A stretch of 31,895 nt of DNA, taken from the NCBI GenBank assembly GCA_003511885.1, contig DOIX01000333.1, forward strand, positions 8,376-40,270, in the 5' to 3' direction. The DNA is from Cyanobacteria bacterium UBA11153. Its GTDB lineage: Bacteria; Cyanobacteriota; Cyanobacteriia; Cyanobacteriales; Coleofasciculaceae. A program made the translations under genes and the position numbers. Positions 16,372 through 24,420 of the stretch are shown piece after piece (the stretch's first letter is position 1; the number at the start of each line of letters is the position of its first letter). The notes under the pieces are model-generated. The model worked only from the letters and a program-made list of their open reading frames with translations, was not told where the DNA came from and did no database searches.

Positions 16372-16746
16372 CTATTACACCCTAATCTTAGTGTTGTCAA
16401 GATCGCTTCCAGCTTAATTTTAACCCAGCTCCAAACACCAGGAGCAGATTATGGGATTGCCTTCGGCGGCGGCAAAGCTGATCGCTAACTCACCGATTTT
16501 AACCAAATTGGCGCAATTCAAGTAGCTGGTCTTTGTCTGTCTTGCCGAGGACTGATGGTGGTTTTCTGTTCTCTGAAGTATACTTAATCGATTTTGTTTC
16601 TTTAATGAACTGGGTTTTTCTATACAATTATCTGATTTTTTTGTCATATTCTCTATGGCAATATCACTAATCTAGTATCTGGATTTTGATTAAATATTCA
16701 GATTTTATTGATAGCTTTTAACCCAGGAGATAGACAATTATATATA
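16372..16746. other. Divergent intergenic region between the NB-ARC gene and mltA
   Basis: These 375 bases must hold the promoters of two divergent genes. A 75-codon frame on the minus strand (16420-16647) has no recognisable protein and overlaps GC-rich repeat-like sequence (GCCTTCGGCGGC). I see no clear promoter pair or structured RNA. Confidence 0.5.
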
Positions 16747-18243
16747 ATGAAGATTGCCATGAAAAATAAAGACGATTTAGGCAGTGAAGATCCTCAGAGT
16801 GTGGATGGTGCTTTTGGAAAAGATTGCCCACCCTGCCGATGGATACTTTGGGGAAGTTCCGATGGATTAACCTCAACTGATAAAGTTAAGAAAATCCAGA
16901 TCCTTATCTTGATATTAGGATTAATTATACAAGTCATTTTCTATCATATATTTCCATCACCAATCCGGGCTGATGAAAGGAAAAATCTAATCAAAGCCAA
17001 TTCAGGGATTAGCGAAGAAATCTCATCAATGACTTGTCAATTAATGGCAAGAAAACCAAACCATTTCGATCGAGAGCCATCAATAGGCGATCGCGAAAAT
17101 ACTCTTTTTCTAGTCCAAAGGGCTGTATCGTTTGCCCAGTGCGGCTTCCAGAATTTAGGAATAGACGATGGTTTGTGGGGAGATCCCGCAAAATCAGAAG
17201 ATGGAAATAATTTAATTAACCACCAAAAACTAACCACAAACAACAAACAACCCCTGTTAACATCGATTGACTATAGCCTCCAGTATCTCCAAACTGATGC
17301 CGCCGTCAAAGCATATCAGAATTATCGCATTTCTGACATTACTCGCGATCGCGTTTGGCGCTCTTTAGTCAGATTTCGCCAATTACTGCTATCTTCTCGT
17401 TCTCCAGCCGAATTAGAATCCGCCGTCAAACGAGAATTTAGATTTTATCAATCAGTAGGAAAAGATAAAGAAGGAACAGTTTTATTCACCGCTTATTACG
17501 AACCACTTTACCCTGCCTCTCCCATACCAACAGGAGAATATCGCTATCCCCTCTATCGCCGTCCCCCCAATTTATCCTCTTGGCCTAAACCCCACCCAAC
17601 CAGAGCAGAATTAGAAGGAGAAGATGGGTTACAAGGGTCAAAAGGTAAGTTACGGGGATTAGAATTATTTTGGTTGCGCGATCGCATCGAAGCTTATACT
17701 ATTCACATCCAAGGTTCAGCCCGACTCGTACTCCCTGATGGCAAACAAACCTCAGTCAACTACGATGGAAATACCGCCTATTCCTACAGCAGCATCGGTC
17801 GTGCCCTTGCAGACGATGGTAAATTACCCTTAGAAGGAATGACGATGCCCATTATTTTGGATTATTTCCACAAACATCCCGCAGAATTGAATGTATATAT
17901 TCCCCGCGATCGCAGTTTCGTCTTTTTTAAAGAAAGTCACGGCAATCCTGCTATGGGTAGTATAAATGTCCCCGTCACCGCCGAACGTTCCATTGCCACC
18001 GACAAATCTCTCATGCCACCAGGCGCTTTAGCTCTGATACATGCTGCCTTTCCTTTTGTTAATAGTAGCGGACAAATCGAACATCGCACCGTCAGTCGCT
18101 ATGTTTTAGATCAAGATACCGGAGGCGCAATTAAAGGTCCTGGTAGGGTAGATTATTTTGTGGGAACAGGAGAAGAAGCTGGAATTAGATCCGGGGTAAC
18201 TGTGAGTAATGGACAATTATATTATTTACTTTTGCCGCAATAG
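16747..18243 (+). CDS. mltA: Membrane-bound lytic murein transglycosylase A (MltA family)
   Basis: MltA cleaves peptidoglycan glycan strands with formation of 1,6-anhydro-MurNAc. I use the ATG at 16747 (498 residues). A TTG at 16708 would add 13 residues but has no ribosome site; AGGAGA stands 16 bases before 16747. One hydrophobic segment at about 48-69 (ILILILGLIIQVIF) followed by PIRADE suggests a signal anchor or signal peptide. The MltA core begins near residue 240. The C-terminal 3D domain has DQDTGGAIKGPGRVDYFVG, with the expected catalytic aspartate at D457. The stretch 80-175 is poorly conserved and contains an in-frame heptad repeat (17225-17252). It is longer than E. coli MltA (about 365). 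Confidence 0.9.
   Translation: MKIAMKNKDDLGSEDPQSVDGAFGKDCPPCRWILWGSSDGLTSTDKVKKIQILILILGLIIQVIFYHIFPSPIRADERKNLIKANSGISEEISSMTCQLMARKPNHFDREPSIGDRENTLFLVQRAVSFAQCGFQNLGIDDGLWGDPAKSEDGNNLINHQKLTTNNKQPLLTSIDYSLQYLQTDAAVKAYQNYRISDITRDRVWRSLVRFRQLLLSSRSPAELESAVKREFRFYQSVGKDKEGTVLFTAYYEPLYPASPIPTGEYRYPLYRRPPNLSSWPKPHPTRAELEGEDGLQGSKGKLRGLELFWLRDRIEAYTIHIQGSARLVLPDGKQTSVNYDGNTAYSYSSIGRALADDGKLPLEGMTMPIILDYFHKHPAELNVYIPRDRSFVFFKESHGNPAMGSINVPVTAERSIATDKSLMPPGALALIHAAFPFVNSSGQIEHRTVSRYVLDQDTGGAIKGPGRVDYFVGTGEEAGIRSGVTVSNGQLYYLLLPQ
17225..17252 (+). repeat. Heptad array inside the mltA coding region
   Basis: Four 7-base units (AAAAACT, AACCACA, AACAACA, AACAACC) lie in frame and encode roughly QKLTTNNKQP. 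The 16-base string AACCACAAACAACAAA is identical to intergenic arrays at about 5758 and 10153. Confidence 0.7.
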
Positions 18244-18832
18244 GATAATCCAGTACTTCCAACCCAGTCTATTCGATTTTGTGCAGGGCTAATGAAAGCC
18301 TAGATCGTATCGTAGTCAGTACTCCGACTTGGTGTAGGTAGTTTACTATCCGTCCTAGATTAACCCAGTAGCAAAAAAATCCCTAGCCCAAACCGATGAG
18401 CCAGGGAACGTCAATCAGGGTGCATCTACCATCCCAGTATTACGAGGCTCTCTAGATCGATCCGGAAAAAATCGGGAAAAAATAGGGGAAAGATAGACTG
18501 GAGAGTGTATCTGTAGGAGTGAGTCGCGAAGATAACCTGTATTTTTCACCGATAACCTCATCGACTCGCCCTCTTCGGGGGGAATTGCGACCATAATCTG
18601 TTACAAGTCACCGATAACCTTCATCGACTTGCCATTTTGGGGGGAATTGCAACCATAATCTATCATAAGTAACCAATTGCCAACTCGTCCTTCGAGGCAT
18701 CAGTTTTACCAAATAACCTTCCATCCTTAACCCCTACCCTCTCAGCCCTAACCCCTAATCTCCGATTGGAAACTTTCAGATTTTCAAATCGTTCATCTGG
18801 ATAATAAAGAGGCATAGTAACCCTTAAATACT
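18244..18832. other. 589-bp non-coding region with 62-bp tandem repeat
   Basis: No credible gene is seen between mltA and the CHAT gene. The region contains a possible hairpin at about 18380-18406 (CCCTAGC...GCCAGGG), the 62-bp tandem repeat described separately, and a short heptad run at about 18726-18760 (CCTTAAC, CCCTACC, CCCTAAC type). A non-coding RNA is possible but unproven. Confidence 0.6.
18546..18697. repeat. 62-bp tandem repeat, two units plus a degenerate third
   Basis: Unit 1 (18546-18607) and unit 2 (18608-18669) are both 62 bases and agree at most positions: TCACCGATAACC, TCATCGACT, GGGGGGAATTGC, ACCATAATCT, ATAAG/ACAAG. A weaker third unit starts at 18670 (TAACCAATTGCC, AACTCGTCC). 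Each has a short CCC...GGGG hairpin in the middle. Confidence 0.8.
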
Positions 18833-21334
18833 GTGAAAACGCAGCTAAACCCCTTGAGACCGCAATTGAGTAAAATTAATCAGGTAGAATCAGTGGCACA
18901 GGAATTACAGGAATTCCACATCTCCGTAACTCCCCTCGGAGATGACCAATATTTGGTACGGACAGAAAAAGTTGCACCGGGAGTACCATTGGCAGAAGAA
19001 CAAGTATTTTGGCCTGTAGAGGATTGGTTGTCAATGGCGCGACAACTGATGAACGATCCTTTGTTGGGTTTGTTCTCTGGAAATGGTAATGGGATCGAGG
19101 ATATCTTTTTTTTGCCCGATTCGCAAAAGCGGGTAAATCAATCTTGTCTTAATTTGGTATCCCTCGGTCAAGAAATGTACAATGCCTTGTTTCAAGGTGG
19201 TTTGCGCGATAGTTGGCTGGTGGCACAGGCGATCGCACAAAATCAGCGCCAGATGTTACGATTGCGGCTAGGATTGAAGGGGAATCGCTTACCTCGCTTG
19301 CCTTGGGAAGTACTCCACGAAGATTCCCGTCCCCTGGCAACGGGTACTGATGTGGCATTTTGTCGCTATCAAATTAACACAGGGTTGATGAGAACCATAC
19401 CAAATACAATCGCATCGCCCAATAAACCTTTGAGAATTCTGATGGTAATTGCTGGGCCTAGCGATCGAGAAAATTTGGAATTATTCAAAGAAGCATCTCA
19501 TTTACGAGAAGAACTTAAAAGTGGCGATATTCAACTCACTGTTAGGGAACATTTAGGACGGGAAGAATTAACTCAAGAGTTGGAACAAGGCCAATATCAA
19601 GTATTTCATTATGCTGGACATAGCAGTTTAGGTGATTCTGGCGGTGATGTCTATTTGGTTAGTAGTAAAACAGGTTTGACAGAAACATTAAATGGTGATG
19701 ATTTAGCGGGACTATTGGTTAATAATGGGGTGCAGTTAGCTGTTTTTAATTCGTGTCGCAGTGCCTATACAGCCACATCAGACTCCTCAGACAGTGGCAA
19801 AGATCGGAATTTGGCAGAAGCATTAGTTAAGCGGGGAATTCCGGGAGTTTTGGCAATGGCGGAGCGAATTCCTGATGAAGTAGCCCTCACTCTTACCTGT
19901 CTTTTGTATCGCAATATTAATCAAGGCCATCCCATCGATTTAAGCTTGAGTAGAGCTAGACAGGGATTAATTTCCGCTTATGGATCTAATCAATTATATT
20001 GGGCATTACCTGTTTTATATCTAACTCCCGAGTTTGATGGCTATTTAATTGATGTCGCTGGTTATCATTGGGATGATGAACAACCTTTACCAGAATTCAA
20101 TTCTCCCTGGAGATCTCCCCAAATTAAAGAAGAATTATCTTCACCACCCAGACTCCAGCAAAGTAACTGGCTCAAAGATGAGTTGGGCAACGATCCAATG
20201 TCAATCTTTACTAGCTACGATGATTTAGATGCGGGAATAGATAACTCAAGTCTCGGAGATTTAGATAGTGAGGATCCAGCAGATTTTATTAAAAATTTAC
20301 TGGGAGAATTAGATAAGGAATTACCTAATAGTAGTTCTCCATTACCCGTTTTAGAAGGAGAAAATTATAGAAATACGGGATTAGAATCGGGAGTTAGCCA
20401 AGCGCCAAGTCATCGCAGCAATAATCAAACTTCCCCCCCGCAGAAATCAACCTCAACTAGCCCACCTCAGACTTCCCCAGGGAAACTATTAGTATCATCC
20501 CCGCCAGCACAGAAGAATTGGTGGCAGAATATTCCTAAACTGTGGCTGGGATTGGGCATAGGTAGTGTAATTGTTGCCATCTTGGGTATTGGTCTGATTT
20601 TCAGGAGTCAGTCTCCCTCCAATCCCCCAGATGTCGCCAATCCTGGGATTGAATCCCCCCATAATTCCCCGAATGTTAGTCTGCCAGAAGCAGACACCTC
20701 CACTGTGACAAATATTGCGATCGAACAACTTAGTCGCGGCAATATTACTGAAGGACAAAAAGCAGTTGAAGAATTACTAAATCGAGGAAATTTACCACAA
20801 GCGAAAGCTGCTCTTGATGCCATACCGAAAACCCTATTAGATAAACCAAATGTTAGTTTTCTGAGAGGACGTTTAGCATGGCAATTTATCCAACAAGGTA
20901 GCAAAGATTATAACATAGATGATGCGCGACGTTACTGGGAAATCGCAGTCAAAGGTGAAGCAAAATCCGCTGAATATCAAAATGCTTTGGGTTTTGCTTA
21001 TTACGCAGAAGGAGATTTAGATCGCGCTAATAATGCTTGGTTAGATGCCCTAAGCTTAATTGAAAAATCTCAAATTGAAGCTGATGTTGCCGGAGTTGGA
21101 GCCAAGCGAGATGTCTTAAATGCTTATGCTGGATTAGCCCTGGGATTCTGGAAATCATCTCAAAAACAACCCGAACCTAAACGCGCAAATTTATTAAATG
21201 AATCCTTGAAATTGCGGCAAAAAGTCAGGACTGACGATCCAGTTAATTTCCAACCACAAGCTTTAAGTAAAAATTGGCTTTGGTCCGAAGCGGCTATTCG
21301 CGATTGGAGTCAACTTTTGGCTGTGAAAAAGTAG
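18833..21334 (+). CDS. CHAT-domain (caspase-like) protein with membrane anchor and TPR-like C-terminus
   Basis: The 833-residue protein carries a CHAT domain (about 150-420), a caspase-related cysteine peptidase fold. The dyad is visible: H263 in FHYAGHSSLGD and C308 in AVFNSCRSAY. GIPGVLAMAERIPDEVA near 350 is also typical. A low-complexity Ser/Pro-rich stretch (about 500-560) leads to one transmembrane helix at about 569-593 (LWLGLGIGSVIVAILGIGLIF). A helical region follows (about 640-830, ALGFAYYAEGDLDRANNAW), which is TPR-like. By topology the CHAT part is probably cytosolic and the TPR part outside, or the reverse. The start is GTG without a ribosome site. Whether it is a protease effector or a regulator is unknown. 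Confidence 0.9.
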   Translation: MKTQLNPLRPQLSKINQVESVAQELQEFHISVTPLGDDQYLVRTEKVAPGVPLAEEQVFWPVEDWLSMARQLMNDPLLGLFSGNGNGIEDIFFLPDSQKRVNQSCLNLVSLGQEMYNALFQGGLRDSWLVAQAIAQNQRQMLRLRLGLKGNRLPRLPWEVLHEDSRPLATGTDVAFCRYQINTGLMRTIPNTIASPNKPLRILMVIAGPSDRENLELFKEASHLREELKSGDIQLTVREHLGREELTQELEQGQYQVFHYAGHSSLGDSGGDVYLVSSKTGLTETLNGDDLAGLLVNNGVQLAVFNSCRSAYTATSDSSDSGKDRNLAEALVKRGIPGVLAMAERIPDEVALTLTCLLYRNINQGHPIDLSLSRARQGLISAYGSNQLYWALPVLYLTPEFDGYLIDVAGYHWDDEQPLPEFNSPWRSPQIKEELSSPPRLQQSNWLKDELGNDPMSIFTSYDDLDAGIDNSSLGDLDSEDPADFIKNLLGELDKELPNSSSPLPVLEGENYRNTGLESGVSQAPSHRSNNQTSPPQKSTSTSPPQTSPGKLLVSSPPAQKNWWQNIPKLWLGLGIGSVIVAILGIGLIFRSQSPSNPPDVANPGIESPHNSPNVSLPEADTSTVTNIAIEQLSRGNITEGQKAVEELLNRGNLPQAKAALDAIPKTLLDKPNVSFLRGRLAWQFIQQGSKDYNIDDARRYWEIAVKGEAKSAEYQNALGFAYYAEGDLDRANNAWLDALSLIEKSQIEADVAGVGAKRDVLNAYAGLALGFWKSSQKQPEPKRANLLNESLKLRQKVRTDDPVNFQPQALSKNWLWSEAAIRDWSQLLAVKK

Positions 21335-21674
21335 GATATAACTCAATAATGTTAGAGATAACCTTTGATTTTACAGCTTTCTTCCCAATCCAAGATCCCC
21401 TCGATATAAATTGCCCTGTTAAATTTTTGGTGGGGTGGGTGAGATTTTTTGTAAACGCAAAGGGCGCAAAGGTATGCGCAAAGGTTGGAGTGGGATTGTT
21501 GGTGGGGTGTTGTTGTTGGGGAGGAGATGTGGGATATTTCTAATTCTTCACAATTTGGCTCTTTATCTCTAGGGGAATCTTGGGGTAGGATTGAGTGAAG
21601 AGAGTCCCCCCAAGCGCGATCGCGATTTTCGCCCGCGAAGCTGTCGCCAACCTTAATCTGATCGAGGAGTTACT
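21335..21674. other. Intergenic region with CGCAAAGG repeats
   Basis: Three CGCAAAGG-type units (21455-21484) resemble the CGCAGAGG repeat at 2813-2852. A HIP1-like stretch, GCGCGATCGCG, lies near 21616. A 64-codon frame from 21349 is made of these repeats and GT-rich sequence and is not taken as a gene. GAGGAG at 21664-21669 is the ribosome site of the next gene. Confidence 0.55.
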
Positions 21675-22202
21675 ATGCCAGCTCTACTCTATCCTGAAAT
21701 AGCTAAGAATAGGACAAATACTAGATTTTGGCTGAAAAAACCTATCCTGCAACTGGGATCGGTTGGTACAGATGTTTTGGAGCTACAAAAACTACTAACG
21801 CGGCGCGGTGTCTACACAGGGCCAATTGGCGGCTATTTTGACATGTCTGTAAGGGATGCAGCGATCGCATTTCAGCATCGGGTGTTTCTCAAAGAAGATG
21901 GTATCGTAGGAGCGCTTACTTGGGAAGCTCTTGATAAAGGCGCGCCTGTCAATATGCCTATACTGCGATATGGTAGTAAAGATGGGGCTGTAATTACTTT
22001 ACAGTGGGTACTACAGCGTACAGGAGATTATCAGGTTTCTATTGATGGTGATTTTGGCGATCGCACTGAGGCTGCTGTCAAATCTTTTCAAGAGTCTCAT
22101 GGTTTAGTTGTCGATGGCATTGTCGGAGAGGAAACTTGGAATGCTTTGAGTTTAGCACATGATAGAGTTCATAGTAGGGAACGACTTCCTTTATCTGGTT
22201 AG
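21675..22202 (+). CDS. Peptidoglycan-binding protein with two PG_binding_1 domains
   Basis: The 175-residue protein has two copies of the small three-helix peptidoglycan-binding domain. The first (about 26-86) reads LQLGSVGTDVLELQKLL...GYF...DGIVGALTWEAL. The second (about 97-158) reads LRYGSKDGAVITLQWVL...DGDFGDRTEAAV...DGIVGEETWNAL. There is no catalytic domain and no visible signal peptide, so how it would reach the cell wall is unclear. An ideal Shine-Dalgarno site GAGGAG lies five bases before the ATG, which is rare in this window. A terminator hairpin follows at 22241-22265, so it is a single transcription unit. Confidence 0.9.
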   Translation: MPALLYPEIAKNRTNTRFWLKKPILQLGSVGTDVLELQKLLTRRGVYTGPIGGYFDMSVRDAAIAFQHRVFLKEDGIVGALTWEALDKGAPVNMPILRYGSKDGAVITLQWVLQRTGDYQVSIDGDFGDRTEAAVKSFQESHGLVVDGIVGEETWNALSLAHDRVHSRERLPLSG

Positions 22203-22240
22203 CGTAGTTCTTAATTTTTTATTAATTTTTGATGATGAGT

Positions 22241-22265
22241 AACAAGGGAATGAAATCCCCTTGTT
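22241..22265 (+). terminator. Rho-independent terminator
   Basis: AACAAGGG (22241-22248) pairs with CCCTTGTT (22258-22265) across a 9-base loop, followed by ATTATTTTG. It stands 39 bases past the stop of the peptidoglycan-binding gene. Confidence 0.65.
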
Positions 22266-22341
22266 ATTATTTTGCGGTAAATTATTAAGATTTGATGACA
22301 AAATCAATTTTTTCATGAGGTCAGGTTAAGCTAGCTCTCGC

Positions 22342-22347
22342 TATAAT
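22342..22347 (+). promoter_or_regulatory. Possible -10 box of the GUN4-domain gene
   Basis: A perfect TATAAT lies 63 bases before the GTG start of the GUN4 gene. No strong -35 box is visible. Confidence 0.35.
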
Positions 22348-22410
22348 CATCGCATAAATGTAAATGTTCTTGATAGAGAAACATTTTACTACAGTCTAAG
22401 GGGTACAAAA

Positions 22411-23089
22411 GTGAGTTATTTGCCATTACAGTTATCTTTGCTACCATCAGAAGGGCGATCGAAGATTAGAGTGGACTACAATCGGTTGCGGGCTTTGCTA
22501 TTAAACAGACAATGGGAAGAAGCAGATGTGGAAACAAAGGAAATTATGCTCGAGATTGCTGGCAAAGAGCAACTGGGTTTTCTGGACAGACAATCTGGAG
22601 CACAATTTCCATATCAAGAGTTGTATATCATAGATCGGTTATGGGTGACTTACTCTGGAAATCGCTTCGGATTTAGCGTGCAGAAGCGAATTTTAGAGAG
22701 TCTTGCCCAGATTAAAACTTTTCAATCTTACCAACAGGATAGACAGATAAATATCTCTATCAATCCATTATCTAATTCTGGTAATATGGAGGAATTACAC
22801 TTGCGAGATAGGTTGGCTTCCTCTCTAGGATGGCGCAGAAGGGGAAAGTGGTTACGCTCTCATGAACTTATTTTCGATCTCTCTGCACCAGTCGGGCACT
22901 TACCTTCACCTAGAATTGCTGCCCCCGCAAATTTAAAAGGAGGAGGGGAACAAGCTTGTCAGGAAACAGCAGGACGCTGGTGCAGTGCTTGCTGTTTTGG
23001 TAGTGTATGGTGTGGCGTTTTATTTCCTGGATGGTGGTCCATTATCGAACACTTCAAGGTTAACGAATTTGAAAGTTAAATTGATTTAA
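22411..23089 (+). pseudogene. GUN4-domain protein with frameshifted C-terminal membrane helix
   Basis: The protein starts at GTG. Residues 22-166 form a GUN4-like tetrapyrrole-binding domain: LLNRQWEEADVETKEIML, then IIDRLWVTYSGNRFGFSVQ, ending in DLSAPVGHLPS. After about residue 176 the original frame turns into an unlikely Cys/Trp-rich tail and stops at 23079. The next frame, open from 22937, reads KEEGNKLVRKQQDAGAVLA, continues VLVVYGVAFYFLDGG and runs to a TAA at 23087-23089, which is a typical single membrane helix. Dropping one A in the AAAA run at 22935-22938 joins the two into about 225 residues. The first frame alone still encodes a complete GUN4 domain. It is not the chlorophyll-pathway Gun4 gene itself for certain; many cyanobacteria have several such proteins. 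Confidence 0.75.
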
Positions 23090-23119
23090 TCAAGACTTAC
23101 GCAAACCATCTATCTGTAG

Positions 23120-23146
23120 GGTGCGTTATGCTCCAGCTAACGCACC
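23120..23146 (+). terminator. Hairpin downstream of the GUN4-domain gene
   Basis: GGTGCGTTA (23120-23128) pairs perfectly with TAACGCACC (23138-23146) over a 9-base loop, 31 bases after the stop. No T-run follows. The sequence resembles a repeat element common in cyanobacterial genomes, so it may be a mobile palindrome rather than a true terminator. Confidence 0.45.
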
Positions 23147-23240
23147 ATCCATGATTGGTAGCGCGACTCCGGAAGTCCTATTAATGAGAATTTCGACGCT
23201 CATCTTAAACAGTTTGAGTTACCCAAAATAATACCTATCT

Positions 23241-23346
23241 GGTAGCATCACACTTGGATAAACAGGTTTTTCGTAAGCACTAAAGTGCCTAAAACTATCG
23301 GCTATTGAAGCACTAAAGTGCCTACTACAAACAGGAAGGATATAAC
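23241..23346. repeat. Dispersed palindromic repeat, copy 2 (106 bp)
   Basis: This partner of 3715-3820 has identical length and the same order of blocks: GGTAGCATC, ATAAACAGG, GTAAGCACTAAAGTGCCTA, a second AGCACTAAAGTGCCTAC, AAACA, GATATAAC. It holds two copies of the perfect palindrome-like GCACT..AGTGC core. Confidence 0.75.
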
Positions 23347-23361
23347 TGTCAACTCTTATAA

Positions 23362-24171
23362 CTACTGACAATCTCGATTAGATACACTTCGATCTGGCAT
23401 AGTAGTATTACAAAAAAACGCACCAGTGAGCTTCGCATTTTTCAAATCAGCACCACTCAAGTTAGTATCTCGCAAATTAGCTTCACTTAAGTCGGCATTC
23501 TGTAAAAAAGCATTACTTAAATTCGCTCCTCTTAAGTAAGCACCATTGAGATTAGCACCATTAAGTTTCGCGTTAGTCATTTGGGCAGCAGTTAGATTAG
23601 CTGTCTTCAAATTGGCACCACTGAGGCGGGTTCCCATTAAGTTAGCACGTCTCAAGTCAGTTCCTTTTAATTCTGCCAAAGTTAGGATAGATTGAGATAA
23701 GTTGGCATCGCTAAAGTCCGCTAAACTCAAGATACTTTGAGTCATATTTGCACCTTGGAGGATAGCTTCAGCGAGATTAGCTCCTTTTAAAGTGGCATTT
23801 CTTAAGTCAGCACTACTAAGATTAGCCCCACTGAGAAATGCTTGAGTCAGGTTAGCTTCTCTGAGGTTTGCTTGAGTCAAGTTAGTCTCAATTAAATTGG
23901 CACTGATGAGGTTGGCGTTGCGGAGATTAGCTTGTGTCAGGTTAGCTCCCTGCAAGTCAGCTTTAGAAAGGATAACTTGGGCTAAGTTGGCATTGCTGAG
24001 ATTTGCATCGCTTAAATCACAGGTTTCGCATTCCCTCGTTTCCTGTAACTGTGTAATATCTTCAGGTTTCGCCCCTTGAATTGGCATAGCCGATAAAGTA
24101 GCCAGAAGTGAGAGCATAGTGGAGATAATTAGCCCTGACTGATTGAGTCGGTTTATCCTGTTTGTCAACAT
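23362..24171 (-). CDS. Secreted pentapeptide-repeat protein
   Basis: I place the start at 24171, not 24201, because GGGAGGA lies seven bases before this ATG. That gives 269 residues. The N-terminus is a Sec signal peptide (hydrophobic GLIISTMLSLLATLSAMP) ending near IQG-A at about residues 33-34. The mature protein opens with ECETCDL, a Cys pair often seen at the head of exported cyanobacterial pentapeptide proteins. About 38 A(D/N)LxX repeats then run to near residue 255. It should form a beta-helix in the periplasm or thylakoid lumen. The function is unknown. Confidence 0.87.
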   Translation of the reverse strand: MLTNRINRLNQSGLIISTMLSLLATLSAMPIQGAKPEDITQLQETRECETCDLSDANLSNANLAQVILSKADLQGANLTQANLRNANLISANLIETNLTQANLREANLTQAFLSGANLSSADLRNATLKGANLAEAILQGANMTQSILSLADFSDANLSQSILTLAELKGTDLRRANLMGTRLSGANLKTANLTAAQMTNAKLNGANLNGAYLRGANLSNAFLQNADLSEANLRDTNLSGADLKNAKLTGAFFCNTTMPDRSVSNRDCQ

Positions 24172-24367
24172 TTTGATATCCTCCCCCTCTTGAAAGTACA
24201 TAAATTTTTACTTAACTCATAAATTCTTTACACAATACCCCGATGGATGTAAATTCCTGCAAAGCTAATGTAGCAGTCAATTGTTTTACCAGATATATTA
24301 ATGAAAATCCTGAAAAATAGGGAATGTGGAATAGGGAATCTAACAACGGAGATGGGGAAAGGGGAAA

Positions 24368-24416
24368 AACCAACAACCAACAACCAATAACCAACAAGCA
24401 ATAACCAACAACCAAC
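24368..24416 (+). repeat. Seven-unit heptad array immediately before a start codon
   Basis: Seven 7-base units (mostly AACCAAC, also AACCAAT and AAGCAAT) run in register from 24368 to 24416, followed by AACT and the ATG at 24421. Confidence 0.85.
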
Positions 24417-24420
24417 AACT

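Noticed and set aside
16420..16647. 75-codon minus-strand frame between the NB-ARC gene and mltA
   Set aside because: No recognisable domain, weak ribosome site, odd composition and overlap with repeat-like GC-rich sequence in a divergent promoter region.
16708..16746. TTG start 13 codons upstream for mltA
   Set aside because: No ribosome site precedes it; the ATG at 16747 has AGGAGA upstream, though at a long distance.
21274..21543. 89-codon plus-strand frame after the CHAT gene
   Set aside because: It begins inside the CHAT gene, and its second half is made of CGCAAAGG repeats and GT-rich DNA.
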